A stretch of 47,957 nucleotides of DNA from Myxococcota bacterium (GTDB lineage Bacteria; Myxococcota_A; UBA796). The number at the start of each line of letters is the position of its first letter. Position 1 is the stretch's first letter. Below are positions 39,027 through 47,590 of the stretch, piece after piece. The stretch spans positions 1 through 47,957 of the forward strand of contig JAQXDW010000059.1 of NCBI GenBank assembly GCA_029251165.1. The letters are read 5' to 3'. The notes beneath the pieces were generated by a model. The model was not told the DNA's origin and did no database searches. It saw nothing but the letters and a program-made list of their open reading frames with translations. A program made the translations under genes and the position numbers.

Positions 39027-39703
39027 ACATCTTCTCAGTTCGTAGTGGCCGCACTGGCTCTGGAGGAGTCAGACCATACTCGATCGTGCTCAAGCTCAGT
39101 GCTGTCGCATGACAATTCCAGCATGCCCGGTGCACACTGTTGATGACGTAAGCATAATTTCGTTCATGGTTTCCATACGTCAGCATCGAGATGCCCTTGC
39201 CTGCGTGTGGAGACTGAGGAGCCCGATGACTGGCTATATCCTTGAAAATCAGAGACTCAACAGCCCGCTTACGCTGTCCCGTTTCAGAAGCTCTACCGGA
39301 ACCTTTCTGACGAGCTGACACAGCACGAGCAGGTTCACCAGGATGGTACCCGAGACGTTCGCTGTGATGCACTGGTCTCTCGACCAGGCCATCGTCTGCT
39401 CGCCTGACAATGGCGCTCCGATGCAGCCCACCGGCTCAGGTGTTCTCCGTCAGAGCACGCCGTGGTGTGTAGTCACGCAGGACGCAGGGTCATCCCTCTG
39501 TGCATGGCACACCTCACGAGACCAGCACAACGAGAGGCCAGTCCGAGGCTCCTCGGCTTACACAAACTGCCCAGCTGGTTGGTGAAGCTGATGCAAGAAT
39601 TTCGCTTACAAATCGAGCAAATACAGGCACGATGATTCTCTGATTTGGTTAGACGATAGACTCACGTCAGGCCAGACCTCACCACTGGACAAGGGGCACT
39701 ACA
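39027..39703. other. 677-bp region without a recognisable gene
   Basis: Short frames exist on both strands, but none combines a ribosome site, coding-like composition and a recognisable domain. No tRNA or repeat was seen. The last 100 bases are AT-richer (AAATCGAGCAAATACAGG...) and probably contain the promoter for the lipoprotein gene at 39704, whose ATG follows AAGGGG. Confidence 0.45.
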
Positions 39704-40288
39704 ATGCTGATCTATCTCTTGGCATGTGATGCCTCAAAAACCGAAGATACGAACTCCAATATCCCCAACAATCCGGTCACCGAGGCCGATGCCGACACCG
39801 ATGCCGACACCGATGCCGACACCGACGCCGATGCTGACACCGATGCCGACACCGACGCCGATCCAGAGTTCCCCATGCCGCAGACCGGCGTCTGGCTGGT
39901 GACGGACTACGCGCTGACGCAGGACGACTGCGAGATGACCAATTGGCGGGATGCCGAAGAGTTTGTTCCCAGTCAGTTCGCCATCAACTCCACCGGTGAG
40001 GACACCTTCCTCATGGCAGCAGACGGTGGTGATCCAGGCGACTGCACCATCGACCTCGATGGAAACTTCGCTTGTGAGGTCGACATCAACGAAGAAGACG
40101 TCACCGGAATGAGCGCGACCTTGACCATCGAGTCCTACTTCAACGGCACCCTCTCCTCGGCGACCGACATGTACGGCACGACCGACCTGGAGGTGACCTG
40201 CGATGGGCTGGGGTGCGGCCTGCTGACCCTCGCTGGGCTGGACTTCCCCTGCCCGATGGCCGTCGACATCAGCATCGAGGCCAACTGA
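39704..40288 (+). CDS. Lipoprotein with Asp-Ala-Asp-Thr repeat linker
   Basis: The 194-residue protein starts M-L-I-Y-L-L-A-C, a minimal lipobox signal, with AAGGGG seven bases upstream. About residues 28-55 are repeats of D-A-D-T, probably a flexible acidic, perhaps calcium-binding, tether. A beta-rich domain follows with paired cysteines (D-D-C-E-M, G-D-C-T-I, F-A-C-E-V, V-T-C-D-G-L-G-C-G, F-P-C-P-M). Not recognised; likely displayed on the cell surface. Confidence 0.8.
   Translation: MLIYLLACDASKTEDTNSNIPNNPVTEADADTDADTDADTDADADTDADTDADPEFPMPQTGVWLVTDYALTQDDCEMTNWRDAEEFVPSQFAINSTGEDTFLMAADGGDPGDCTIDLDGNFACEVDINEEDVTGMSATLTIESYFNGTLSSATDMYGTTDLEVTCDGLGCGLLTLAGLDFPCPMAVDISIEAN
39788..39862 (+). 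repeat. 12-bp tandem repeat (GATGCCGACACC) coding D-A-D-T
   Basis: About six copies, some with GAC or GCT variants, in frame within the lipoprotein linker. Copy number is likely variable. Confidence 0.8.
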
Positions 40289-40296
40289 GGCCGCCC

Positions 40297-40314
40297 CTCC
40301 GGTTGGCTCCGGAG
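40297..40314 (+). terminator. Possible short hairpin after the D-A-D-T lipoprotein gene
   Basis: CTCCGG (40297-40302) pairs with CCGGAG (40309-40314) around TTGGCT, nine bases after the stop. No T-run follows, so termination is uncertain. Confidence 0.3.
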
Positions 40315-40468
40315 CGAACAGCCCCCGCTCAGAGGCGCTCCAGGAGCCCCGTGACCGCGACGGTGTGACCGCGACATCTGTGTCCGAGGCCGTGCATCAT
40401 TATGACGAAAACCACCGTTGTATGGTTTGGCACGACTATTGCTTCAGGATGAGTCGGAGGAACGATTC

Positions 40469-41116
40469 ATGAAAAACACAGCCATCACCATCCTGAGCCT
40501 CTTCACCCTCGCCGGACTGATCGGATGCGAGGAGGTCATCTGCACAGACGATGCCAAGACGTCGGTTCTGCTGTCGCTGGAGAGCGATCTCGGCGGTGCA
40601 CTGGAGGGCGCGGAGGTCAGTGTCACAGACGGCCTGGTCACGGAAGACTGCCAGGAGATCGATGTTGGCCTGTACAGCTGCGGCATCGAGCTGGCCGGTG
40701 AGCTGACCATCTCCATGGCGGCAGCGGGCTTCGAGGCCGAAGAGCTCGATGTCTTCGTCGAAGAAGACGAGTGTCATGTCATCCCTCAGGAGCTCACCCA
40801 CACGCTGATGGCAGTGGACTGCACCGCAGAGGTGGTGCCCTCAGTGATGGTCTCGGTCATCGACGAGGACGGCGCTGTGATCGACGGAGCGAGCGTCAGC
40901 CATGCTCCGCTCAGCGAAGAGATCGGGGCAGAGAGCATGGACTGTGCACTGTCTGGCGCGGCGTTCTACTGCGGCGACGATGTACCAGGAGTGTATGAGA
41001 TCATGGCGCAGGCCGAGGGCTTCCAGATCGGCAGCGCTTCGGTCACGGTGGAGATGGATGCGCTCGACTGCCACGTCGTCACCCAGTCTGTCGACATCAT
41101 CCTCGCTGTGGAGTAG
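40469..41116 (+). CDS. Lipoprotein with two related acidic beta-domains
   Basis: ATG 40469 follows GGAGG. The 215-residue protein has a standard lipoprotein signal (M-K-N-T-A-I...L-I-G-C). Then come two similar halves of about 95 residues (T-S-V-L-L-S-L-E-S-D-L-G-G-A-L-E-G-A-E-V-S and S-V-M-V-S-V-I-D-E-D-G-A-V-I-D-G-A), each with a Cys-containing strand (L-Y-S-C, F-Y-C) and a final C-H-V-I or C-H-V-V. The layout resembles carboxypeptidase-regulatory or transthyretin-like beta-sandwiches. Probably an envelope-anchored structural protein. Confidence 0.78.
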   Translation: MKNTAITILSLFTLAGLIGCEEVICTDDAKTSVLLSLESDLGGALEGAEVSVTDGLVTEDCQEIDVGLYSCGIELAGELTISMAAAGFEAEELDVFVEEDECHVIPQELTHTLMAVDCTAEVVPSVMVSVIDEDGAVIDGASVSHAPLSEEIGAESMDCALSGAAFYCGDDVPGVYEIMAQAEGFQIGSASVTVEMDALDCHVVTQSVDIILAVE

Positions 41117-41161
41117 CGCGCTGCCCCCACAGCCCTGAGGCTCCACGCCTCTGCAGAGGCT

Positions 41162-41200
41162 GCCGGCGTGCGGTGCCATCGCGGGGGACCGCACGCCGGC
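41162..41200. terminator. Strong 13-bp stem hairpin
   Basis: GCCGGCGTGCGGT (41162-41174) and ACCGCACGCCGGC (41188-41200) are exact reverse complements with a 13-base loop. It lies 45 bases after the upstream stop and 32 bases before the next start. No T-run, so it may be a transcript-end stabiliser, a Rho-linked structure or a control element for the next gene. Confidence 0.5.
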
Positions 41201-41232
41201 TGTGCAGTCCGCTCAGGCGTTACGCTAACGAA

Positions 41233-41853
41233 ATGAACCGCAACTGCCCATGCTGCACCACCTCGCAGCCCCTGTTGAGGGCCTCGACCTCGCTCCAGCA
41301 GAAGATGTGGGGAGGCTGGAGCTGTCAGGGCTGCGGTGCCGAGCTCAATGCCCACCGTCAGCTGATCGACGGCGCGATGATCTCGCCGGATCACGTCCGC
41401 ATCGCCCTGAGACCACACAACCTCACCCAGACACGCATGCTCATCGTGCTGGGCGGGCTCGGTCCTCCCGTGCTGAGCGCACTTGGCCTCGCGCTCGACT
41501 ACGCTGGCATGACCTGGGCGCTCATGATCTCCGCAGCGGCATCGGTCGTGCTGATGGTGCAGGCCGTCATCAACGTCCGCCGAATCTCCAAGAAGCACGA
41601 GATCACCCTCACCGATACGCACCTGACGTGGGGCGACACTCTGCTGCGGCCCGATGAGATCAACCGGGTCACGACTGAGGGGCCTGTGGTGCTGCTGCAC
41701 ACCCACACCGCGATACACCGGCTCACTCCCCTCGGTGACTCACCGGCACTGCTCTCCGCCATCGAAGAGGTCCAGCAGATCGGTCGGGATACCGGCTCGA
41801 CCGACGACATCCCCGCCGAGCTCACGCGGGTACGGAGCCCGACAGCCACGTGA
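41233..41853 (+). CDS. Zinc-ribbon membrane protein with two helices and PH-like tail
   Basis: ATG 41233 gives 206 residues. The N-terminus has two Cys pairs (C-P-C-C and C-Q-G-C, spaced 28) forming a zinc ribbon. Then two membrane helices and a beta-rich tail with H-E-I-T-L-T-D-T-H-L-T-W-G-D and L-R-P-D-E-I-N-R-V, similar in plan to bacterial PH-like domains. Upstream frame to 41173 has no support. Function unknown. Confidence 0.7.
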   Translation: MNRNCPCCTTSQPLLRASTSLQQKMWGGWSCQGCGAELNAHRQLIDGAMISPDHVRIALRPHNLTQTRMLIVLGGLGPPVLSALGLALDYAGMTWALMISAAASVVLMVQAVINVRRISKKHEITLTDTHLTWGDTLLRPDEINRVTTEGPVVLLHTHTAIHRLTPLGDSPALLSAIEEVQQIGRDTGSTDDIPAELTRVRSPTAT

Positions 41854-41870
41854 TCCCCCGCCTCAACACC

Positions 41871-42377
41871 TCAGCCCACAATGTCCCGAAGGATCTCAAG
41901 CCGCTCCGGGTCGGACTCGGCGATGTGAATCGTGGCTGAGCCCTGGACACTCTCGATCACCTGGAGCATCAAGAACACCGCATCGACGTACTTGATCCGG
42001 TGGCCTCCCGTCAGGACCGGACAGGCGATGTTCTCGCCCTTGCCAGGCTCCGCGCCCGCCATCCTGAGCATTCTCAACAGGGCAGACCGGGCATAGCCCT
42101 TGTGGTTGGCACCTGGAGCGTGGCTGAGCACGCCCAGGCAGCAGATGTGCCGGAAGTGCGTCCGGTCATGCGGAAGCGCGCTGCTCCAGTATGCCTGTCC
42201 GTTGAAGGGGTAGGAAGGCGGCGGGACGCACAGCTCGTGCATGTCCTCCGCCCCGACGCGGGCCATGAGCTGTCGAGCGATGCGCCCCTCAAGCCCCGGG
42301 GCGCTCCCATCGACCGGGAGCGCCAGCGTGTCTGCCGGGGTCGCCAGGATGTCTCCAGACTGAATGCTCAGCCGCAT
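41871..42377 (-). CDS. Macro-domain-like protein
   Basis: The 168-residue protein has S-I-Q-S-G-D-I-L near the start, where macro domains have G-D-I-x-x, then A-D-T-L-A-L-P-V-D-G in place of the usual A-D-A-I-V-N-A-A-N. Later: I-C-C-L-G-V-L-S-H-A-P-G-A-N-H-K-G-Y-A-R-S-A-L-L-R-M-L-R and I-A-C-P-V-L-T-G-G-H, resembling the macro core. Length and layout fit an ADP-ribose-binding macro fold, but the key Asn is replaced, so catalysis is doubtful. Confidence 0.55.
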   Translation of the reverse strand: MRLSIQSGDILATPADTLALPVDGSAPGLEGRIARQLMARVGAEDMHELCVPPPSYPFNGQAYWSSALPHDRTHFRHICCLGVLSHAPGANHKGYARSALLRMLRMAGAEPGKGENIACPVLTGGHRIKYVDAVFLMLQVIESVQGSATIHIAESDPERLEILRDIVG

Positions 42378-42473
42378 CTACACCGCCTTGGTTGTGAGGC
42401 CCCCTGCCGGGTCTACGATATGACAGGTCGAGCCGCCGCCGCTCTGACACTGTGGGCCTGAGGTGCCACCGGT

Positions 42474-43727
42474 CTACTCTGCAGACAGCTTCATGAAGCC
42501 AAAGCTGTTGGAGTCCCCGGTGGCCATCTCGTCGGTGTCGCTGAAGATCATGTAGCCACCGTCTGCGGTCAGGCCGATGTACTCCGCGGCGTTGTGCCCC
42601 CGGTCGTTGCCGCCGTAGACCGCCTGCCACACCACCTCGCCGTCAGCATCCAGGCGGACAACGTAGGACTTCCACTCATCCGAGCAGCCGTACTCGCCAG
42701 CGCAGGACGAGTACGCTCCATACTCATCGCCGGTACCCCCAGCGACGACGAAGCCGCCGTCGGGATCCGCCTGGATGCCGTAGCACTCGTCGTGGATGTA
42801 GCGCCCGGAGAAGCCGCGCGGCTGGCCAAAGCGGGTCATCCAGCGCTCGGTGCCGTCCTCAGCGACCGCGATGGTGATGCAGTCCCAGTTCTCCGCGCCG
42901 TAGCCCGTCGTGTGGCCTGCGAGCACGAAGCCTCCCGCAGGGTCCAGCGTCATGTCGAAGGCCTGGACTGTGTTCTCGCCGCCATACGACTGCGACCACA
43001 GCTCCGCGCCGCTGGCGTCCGTGCGGACGATCACCGCGTTCTCGACATCCGACTCTGTCCACGCTGTGGTGCCGATAACAAAGCCGCCGTCCGCCAGGGC
43101 GCGCACCTTGGCCCCCTGCGAGACGGACAGAGGCTGCTGCCACAGCGCCTCTCCATCGGCAGAGGTCTTCAGCAGAAGCCCGGTCCCCTCTGCAATGAAC
43201 AAGAACCCCGCCTCCGCCTCGTCGGTGTAGCCGGTGGCGACGATGGTGCCGTCTGACAGGACCTCGACGCCGCGCAGCGCACCGTAGCCCGCGCCGCTGT
43301 AGACCTGCTGCCAGAGGACCTCGCCGTCGGCGTCGAGCTTCATCAGGGCTGGCTGGTGCTTGCCCTCCTCGGTCAGGGCTCCGGCGACGACGTAGCCGTC
43401 CGATGCCTCCGCGACGGCGATCCCAAAGTCAAACACCCCGGACTGACCGACCGACACCTGCCACGCCTCGTCCCCGTCTGCGCTCACCTTGACCACCAAG
43501 AGGTCCGATGCCGCACCGTCATCGGTCTGCCCGACGCCGATGTAGCCTCCATCGGCAGTCTGGATCCCCTCGTGGACGTGCTCGTCACGCGGCGTCCCGT
43601 AGCCCACGTGCCACTCCACAGCCGGTGCATCGTCAGAAACCGACGGTGTGCCGACGGCATCCGCTCTGCCCAGCTCACAGCCCGCCAGGGCCAAGCCCCA
43701 CACCACACCAAGACCGAAGTGCCTCAT
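42474..43727 (-). CDS. Beta-propeller lipoprotein (delta-60/SBBP-like repeats)
   Basis: ATG 43727 follows GGGAGGGAAGAG; 417 residues. Lipobox signal (L-A-L-A-G-C). Repeats of about 50-60 residues carry a W-Q/W-S segment and a G-G-Y or G-G-F turn: A-D-G-G-Y-I-G-V-G-Q-T, S-D-G-Y-V-V-A-G-A, P-A-G-G-F-V-L-A-G-H-T, P-D-G-G-F-V-V-A-G-G, each followed by L-D-A-D-G-E-V-x-W-Q. This is a blade-type propeller common in secreted lipoproteins of this kind of bacterium. Ligand unknown. Confidence 0.82.
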   Translation of the reverse strand: MRHFGLGVVWGLALAGCELGRADAVGTPSVSDDAPAVEWHVGYGTPRDEHVHEGIQTADGGYIGVGQTDDGAASDLLVVKVSADGDEAWQVSVGQSGVFDFGIAVAEASDGYVVAGALTEEGKHQPALMKLDADGEVLWQQVYSGAGYGALRGVEVLSDGTIVATGYTDEAEAGFLFIAEGTGLLLKTSADGEALWQQPLSVSQGAKVRALADGGFVIGTTAWTESDVENAVIVRTDASGAELWSQSYGGENTVQAFDMTLDPAGGFVLAGHTTGYGAENWDCITIAVAEDGTERWMTRFGQPRGFSGRYIHDECYGIQADPDGGFVVAGGTGDEYGAYSSCAGEYGCSDEWKSYVVRLDADGEVVWQAVYGGNDRGHNAAEYIGLTADGGYMIFSDTDEMATGDSNSFGFMKLSAE

Positions 43728-44107
43728 CTCTTCCCTCCCCTTGCGTCGTGAACCTGAAACGCAGCAGGCACGATTCTCCGGACATCTTTTTTCACCGGAT
43801 GCGCGACTGACGACCGGGGCGAGCGGACACGCGGTCACGCTGACCCGCCCGAATCGTGGTCTATCTTGTGCGAACCGCGCAGAGAACGCCTGGACACATC
43901 CGGCCTCAAGCCTTCAGCAAGGCGGACACGAAGCCGGGAGCGCACAGAACCGCAGCGCACCGCGGCCTCAGGTCACCACAGCCGCATGCGCCACGGCCCA
44001 AGGTGCTCGCGACTCCCGAGCGGCATCGCGCGGCGCTGGGGTCCACGGGCGAGGGCGGTGCGCGACTTCGGTGGAAGCAGCCACCGACGTGTGCTTGAAT
44101 ACGCGGC
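43728..44107. other. 380-bp intergenic region upstream of the nucleoside transporter gene
   Basis: No gene supported. A small GGTGG...CCACC hairpin lies at 44070-44085, just upstream of the transporter start. No ribosome site of note precedes ATG 44108, and no purine-riboswitch-like fold was recognised. Confidence 0.4.
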
Positions 44108-45433
44108 ATGCTCACGGTCGCCGCCTTCCTGTCTGCCGAGACGACTCTGCTCGATCGCGGTATCTCCCTGCTCGGCATCCCGATTCTCATCGGACTCGCC
44201 TGGCTCCTGAGTCACAACCGCAAGGCGGTGAACTGGAAACCCGTGGCCTGGGGGGTGGCGCTCCAGCTCATCTTTGGCGTCATCGTGCTCAGCCCCATGC
44301 TGCAGGACGTCTTCCGAACGGTGGTGGATCAGGGCGTCAACACGCTCATCGGGTTTGCAGACGAGGGCGCCAAGTTCGTCTTCGCCTCGTTTGTGCCGCA
44401 CTCCATCATCGGTCCCGCGGGGGATCCCGTCCCGATGGACGGGCTGTCGTTCCCGCTGGTGAACATGGCCTTCTCGGTGCTGCCGACCATCGTCTTCTTC
44501 TCGGCGCTGATGAGCGTGCTGTACCACCTCGGCGTGATGCAGAAGCTCGTCTACATGGTCGCCTGGGTCATGCAGCGAACGATGGGCACGTCCGGGGCAG
44601 AGTCGCTGTCCGCTGCGGCGAACATCTTTGTCGGCCAGACCGAGGCGCCCCTGGTCATCGGACCGTTCGTCAAGACGATGACGCGGTCAGAGCTCCACGC
44701 CGTGATGACCGGCGGCTTCGCGACAGTCGCTGGCGGCGTGATGGCAGTCTATGTAGGCTTTCTGAGTGACATCCCAGGCATCGCAGGGCACCTCGTCGCG
44801 GCCTCCATCATGTCGGCTCCCGCCGCACTCGCCATCTCAAAGGTGCTCTACCCAGAGGACGGCACCCCCGCGACGTCTGGCCTCCTGAAGATGGAGGTCC
44901 CCAAGAGCGCCCGGAATGCCCTGGAGGCTGCGGCCCAGGGCGCGGCAGAGGGCACCCGGCTCGCCATCAACGTGGCTGGGATGCTCATCGCCTTCGTCGG
45001 GCTGGTGGCGATGGTCGACTACGGACTGGGCCTCGTCCCCATTCCAGGCGACGCCCCCCTCAGCATGGCCATGATCCTCGGGTACCTGTTTGCGCCGATC
45101 GCCTTCGTGATGGGCGTGCCCTGGGCGGAGTGCGGCGTGGTCGGCACGCTGCTCGGCCAGAAGATTGTGCTCACCGAGCTCTACGCCTACATCAACCTCG
45201 GCCAGATGGTCAACGCCGACGTCGCGGTCATCTCCGAGCGGTCCGCGATCATCGCCAGCTACGCGCTCTGCGGCTTCGCGAACTTTGCGAGCATCGGGAT
45301 CCAGCTGGGCGGAATCGGTGGGCTCGCGCCCAAGCGAATGGGAGACCTCGCGGACCTCGCGCTGCGGGCGATGATCGGGGGCTCGCTTGCAGCCTTCATG
45401 ACCGGGACCATCGCCGGCGTCCTGCTCGGATAG
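44108..45433 (+). CDS. Concentrative nucleoside transporter (NupC/CNT family)
   Basis: A 441-residue inner-membrane protein with eight or more helices. CNT family motifs are G-Q-T-E-A-P-L-V-I-G-P-F, E-L-H-A-V-M-T-G-G-F-A-T-V-A-G-G-V and a C-terminal E-R-S-A-I-I-A-S-Y-A-L-C-G-F-A-N-F-A-S-I-G-I. It imports nucleosides with H+ or Na+. Monocistronic. Length is slightly above the usual ~400 residues of bacterial NupC. Confidence 0.92.
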   Translation: MLTVAAFLSAETTLLDRGISLLGIPILIGLAWLLSHNRKAVNWKPVAWGVALQLIFGVIVLSPMLQDVFRTVVDQGVNTLIGFADEGAKFVFASFVPHSIIGPAGDPVPMDGLSFPLVNMAFSVLPTIVFFSALMSVLYHLGVMQKLVYMVAWVMQRTMGTSGAESLSAAANIFVGQTEAPLVIGPFVKTMTRSELHAVMTGGFATVAGGVMAVYVGFLSDIPGIAGHLVAASIMSAPAALAISKVLYPEDGTPATSGLLKMEVPKSARNALEAAAQGAAEGTRLAINVAGMLIAFVGLVAMVDYGLGLVPIPGDAPLSMAMILGYLFAPIAFVMGVPWAECGVVGTLLGQKIVLTELYAYINLGQMVNADVAVISERSAIIASYALCGFANFASIGIQLGGIGGLAPKRMGDLADLALRAMIGGSLAAFMTGTIAGVLLG

Positions 45434-45434
45434 T

Positions 45435-45451
45435 CACCAGCCCCTCTGGTG
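45435..45451 (+). terminator. Possible hairpin after the nucleoside transporter gene
   Basis: CACCAG (45435-45440) pairs with CTGGTG (45446-45451) around CCCCT, right after the stop codon. GC-rich sequence, not a T-run, follows. Confidence 0.3.
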
Positions 45452-45488
45452 GGGCGCGCGGGAGGCTCTCAGGAGTCCCCCGCTCCGC

Positions 45489-45929
45489 TCAGTCGTCAAA
45501 CGACAGGCGGCTCAAGAAGAACGAGACCTTGAGCAGCTCGACGGGCACCCCTGCACGGCGCTTGAGCGCTGTGAGCAGCTCCTGGTCGTCCTTGAAGTTC
45601 GCGCAGTGGACCGCGAGGATCCGGCCTCCGGCATCTCGCAGCAGCACATGAACAGTGGAGACTTTTAACGGAGTGGGCCCGCTCCGATCGACAGTCCCGG
45701 TCTTGATCCCGACCCCGAGCCTGCGGACATCTGACCAGGCCATTCCACCCCCAAAGGGCCAATACCGCACGCCCTCGTCATTGAGCTCCAGCCGGCCCCA
45801 GGCCCAGACGAGGATGAACCCGGCTGGAATCAGCCCGACCACGGTCAGGGCGAGCAGCAGCGCGAGCAGGGTGCCCGAGATGCGGACGCTGCTCGACCGA
45901 GAAAAGACCCGATGCCCCTCGCTCACCAT
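45489..45929 (-). CDS. Small two-helix membrane protein with PH-like domain
   Basis: ATG 45929 gives 146 residues; the longer frame to 46097 has an unstructured, low-support extension. A long hydrophobic region (L-L-A-L-L-L-A-L-T-V-V-G-L-I-P-A-G-F-I-L) is followed by L-E-L-N-D-E-G-V-R-Y-W-P-F-G-G-G-M-A-W-S-D-V-R-R-L, the opening strands of a bPH-type domain. Convergent with the nucleoside transporter gene. Function unknown. Confidence 0.65.
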   Translation of the reverse strand: MVSEGHRVFSRSSSVRISGTLLALLLALTVVGLIPAGFILVWAWGRLELNDEGVRYWPFGGGMAWSDVRRLGVGIKTGTVDRSGPTPLKVSTVHVLLRDAGGRILAVHCANFKDDQELLTALKRRAGVPVELLKVSFFLSRLSFDD

Positions 45930-46234
45930 GCGCGCACCACCCAGAGAATGTCCAGACGCTCGACGCGAGGCGATACCCGCTCTCGGCGAGACCACAGGGG
46001 GTACTTCACTGCGCTCATTCCAAATCCAGTCAAGCGCGAGCGGAGAAGACGCCTTCGCACTCCCCAGAGACTCGCGTACCCCACCCGTGACTGTCAAGGC
46101 AGACCGACACCTCAGGCACCCGCATGACCATGATCACGATCGCGAGGCTCCGTCAGCCTGGTCCGGACCGAGCGGCGGGAAAGCCGATCAAGTATATTTG
46201 ATGCATCGAGGTACCTCCAGGCCATGCTTCCGCC
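45930..46234. other. 305-bp divergent intergenic region with an inverted repeat
   Basis: No gene supported. ATCAA-GTATAT-TTGAT at 46187-46202 is a perfect 5-6-5 dyad with an AT core, 33 bases before the next start, in the position of an operator or -10 region. The minus-strand frame through here could extend the small PH-like protein but lacks coding character. Confidence 0.4.
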
Positions 46235-47425
46235 GTGCGAGATGCTGCGGATACGTTCAAGCAAAACGTTGCATTCGGTGATCAACCGACAACAAACCGG
46301 CGGCCCGTAGGCCTCACGCGGCTGCCCAAGTGGCTGGGCACAGGCTCGCGGGCGCTCCTCTCCATCGAGGCATTCGGGACGCGCCCGCCACAGTACTCCT
46401 GGGCAGTCAGGCTGCTGCGGAGGATGCTGCACGTGCTCGGGTACCTGGTGCCGATGTCGATCGTGGTGGTGCTGGTCTTGCTCGGGCACGCGATCTTGCA
46501 GGCGCCCCACGCCTCGTCCCTGATGGTGACGATGCAGAATCTCCTCACGGTGCCGCTGGCGATGACGGCCCTGTACACGCTGCTGCTGGGGGGCTTCCTG
46601 GGGCGCATCGCACAGCCCAAGAGCACGCTCCGTACGCGGGTCTGGCGCATGACAGGCATCTCTACACTCTGGGTCTCCACGGTGCTCACGCTGGGGCTGT
46701 TTGTTCCGGATGCAAGCTGGGCTATGCAGAATGCGGGTGCGCCGTGGCTGATGGGACTGGGCGCGGCCTGGCTGCTGTCTCTGACGGCGTTGGTCATCAC
46801 GATGCCGTCGTACTGGCTGGCGCTGCTCACGTCATTCTGGCCCGCAGAAGGGTACAGTCCACAAGACCTGCTCCTCGCAGTCAACAAGTACATTCGAGAG
46901 GACGCCGGGCTCCCCTCAGAGCAGAGTCGCTGCGGTCTCCAGGTGCGAACCGCCCGCGCAGGACAGACCATCGCGATGGATCTGGACATCGCGCATGCTC
47001 CAGGGCGGCTGAACATCACCATCGACGGGCACACACTCCAGCAGCACCACCCCGGGCTGTCGATCCGACGACGCCAGCCCGACAGCCCAGCAGGGGCTTC
47101 CTTGGGCGACCCCATCCTGCAAGGCATCCTCTTCATCGAGGCGGACAGCCCAGCGCCGGTGGTCGCGCTGGTGCGCCAGCACCATGCAGTGCTGATGGCG
47201 CTGTTCCATGCCTGGCCAGAGACTGTTCTCCACAACGGTCGACTGGAGCTGTCCATTCTCGACCCGCCGTTTCAGGGCGCCTCACAGCCCGCAGACATCG
47301 GACGCTTCGTGGCACAGCGACTGACAGACTGCATGGCGCTCGTGGAGCTCTTCCAGGGACACGCTGTGCCGACAGCGGCCATGCACAAGCAACGGTCTCC
47401 CCGGGGCATCACCGAGCCTCAGTGA
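46235..47425 (+). CDS. Four-helix membrane protein with soluble C-terminal domain
   Basis: GTG 46235 gives 396 residues, with no good ribosome site, so the start is uncertain. Four hydrophobic helices lie between about 67 and 195 (V-L-G-Y-L-V-P-M-S-I-V-V-V-L-V-L, V-P-L-A-M-T-A-L-Y-T-L-L-L, I-S-T-L-W-V-S-T-V-L-T-L-G, L-G-A-A-W-L-L-S-L-T-A-L-V-I). The last ~190 residues form a soluble alpha/beta-looking domain (I-T-I-D-G-H-T-L, G-I-L-F-I-E-A-D-S). No family recognised. Confidence 0.65.
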   Translation: MRDAADTFKQNVAFGDQPTTNRRPVGLTRLPKWLGTGSRALLSIEAFGTRPPQYSWAVRLLRRMLHVLGYLVPMSIVVVLVLLGHAILQAPHASSLMVTMQNLLTVPLAMTALYTLLLGGFLGRIAQPKSTLRTRVWRMTGISTLWVSTVLTLGLFVPDASWAMQNAGAPWLMGLGAAWLLSLTALVITMPSYWLALLTSFWPAEGYSPQDLLLAVNKYIREDAGLPSEQSRCGLQVRTARAGQTIAMDLDIAHAPGRLNITIDGHTLQQHHPGLSIRRRQPDSPAGASLGDPILQGILFIEADSPAPVVALVRQHHAVLMALFHAWPETVLHNGRLELSILDPPFQGASQPADIGRFVAQRLTDCMALVELFQGHAVPTAAMHKQRSPRGITEPQ

Positions 47426-47590
47426 GCGGCTCGTGCAGGCCCCGCTGAGACTGCGCGCAAGGAGGCGTGGTCTCCCTGGTTGGACGGGTCACGCTGCTGA
47501 ATGCGTTGCCCCTGGCGCTGGAGAACCATGGTCGAGGGCTTGGGCGGGATGCCGGGATTGGAGCGCGTTCGGGCGGGGAGGGTACGCCGG

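Noticed and set aside
39109..39585. Short plus-strand frames in the 677-bp gap
   Set aside because: No ribosome site, family similarity or coherent composition.
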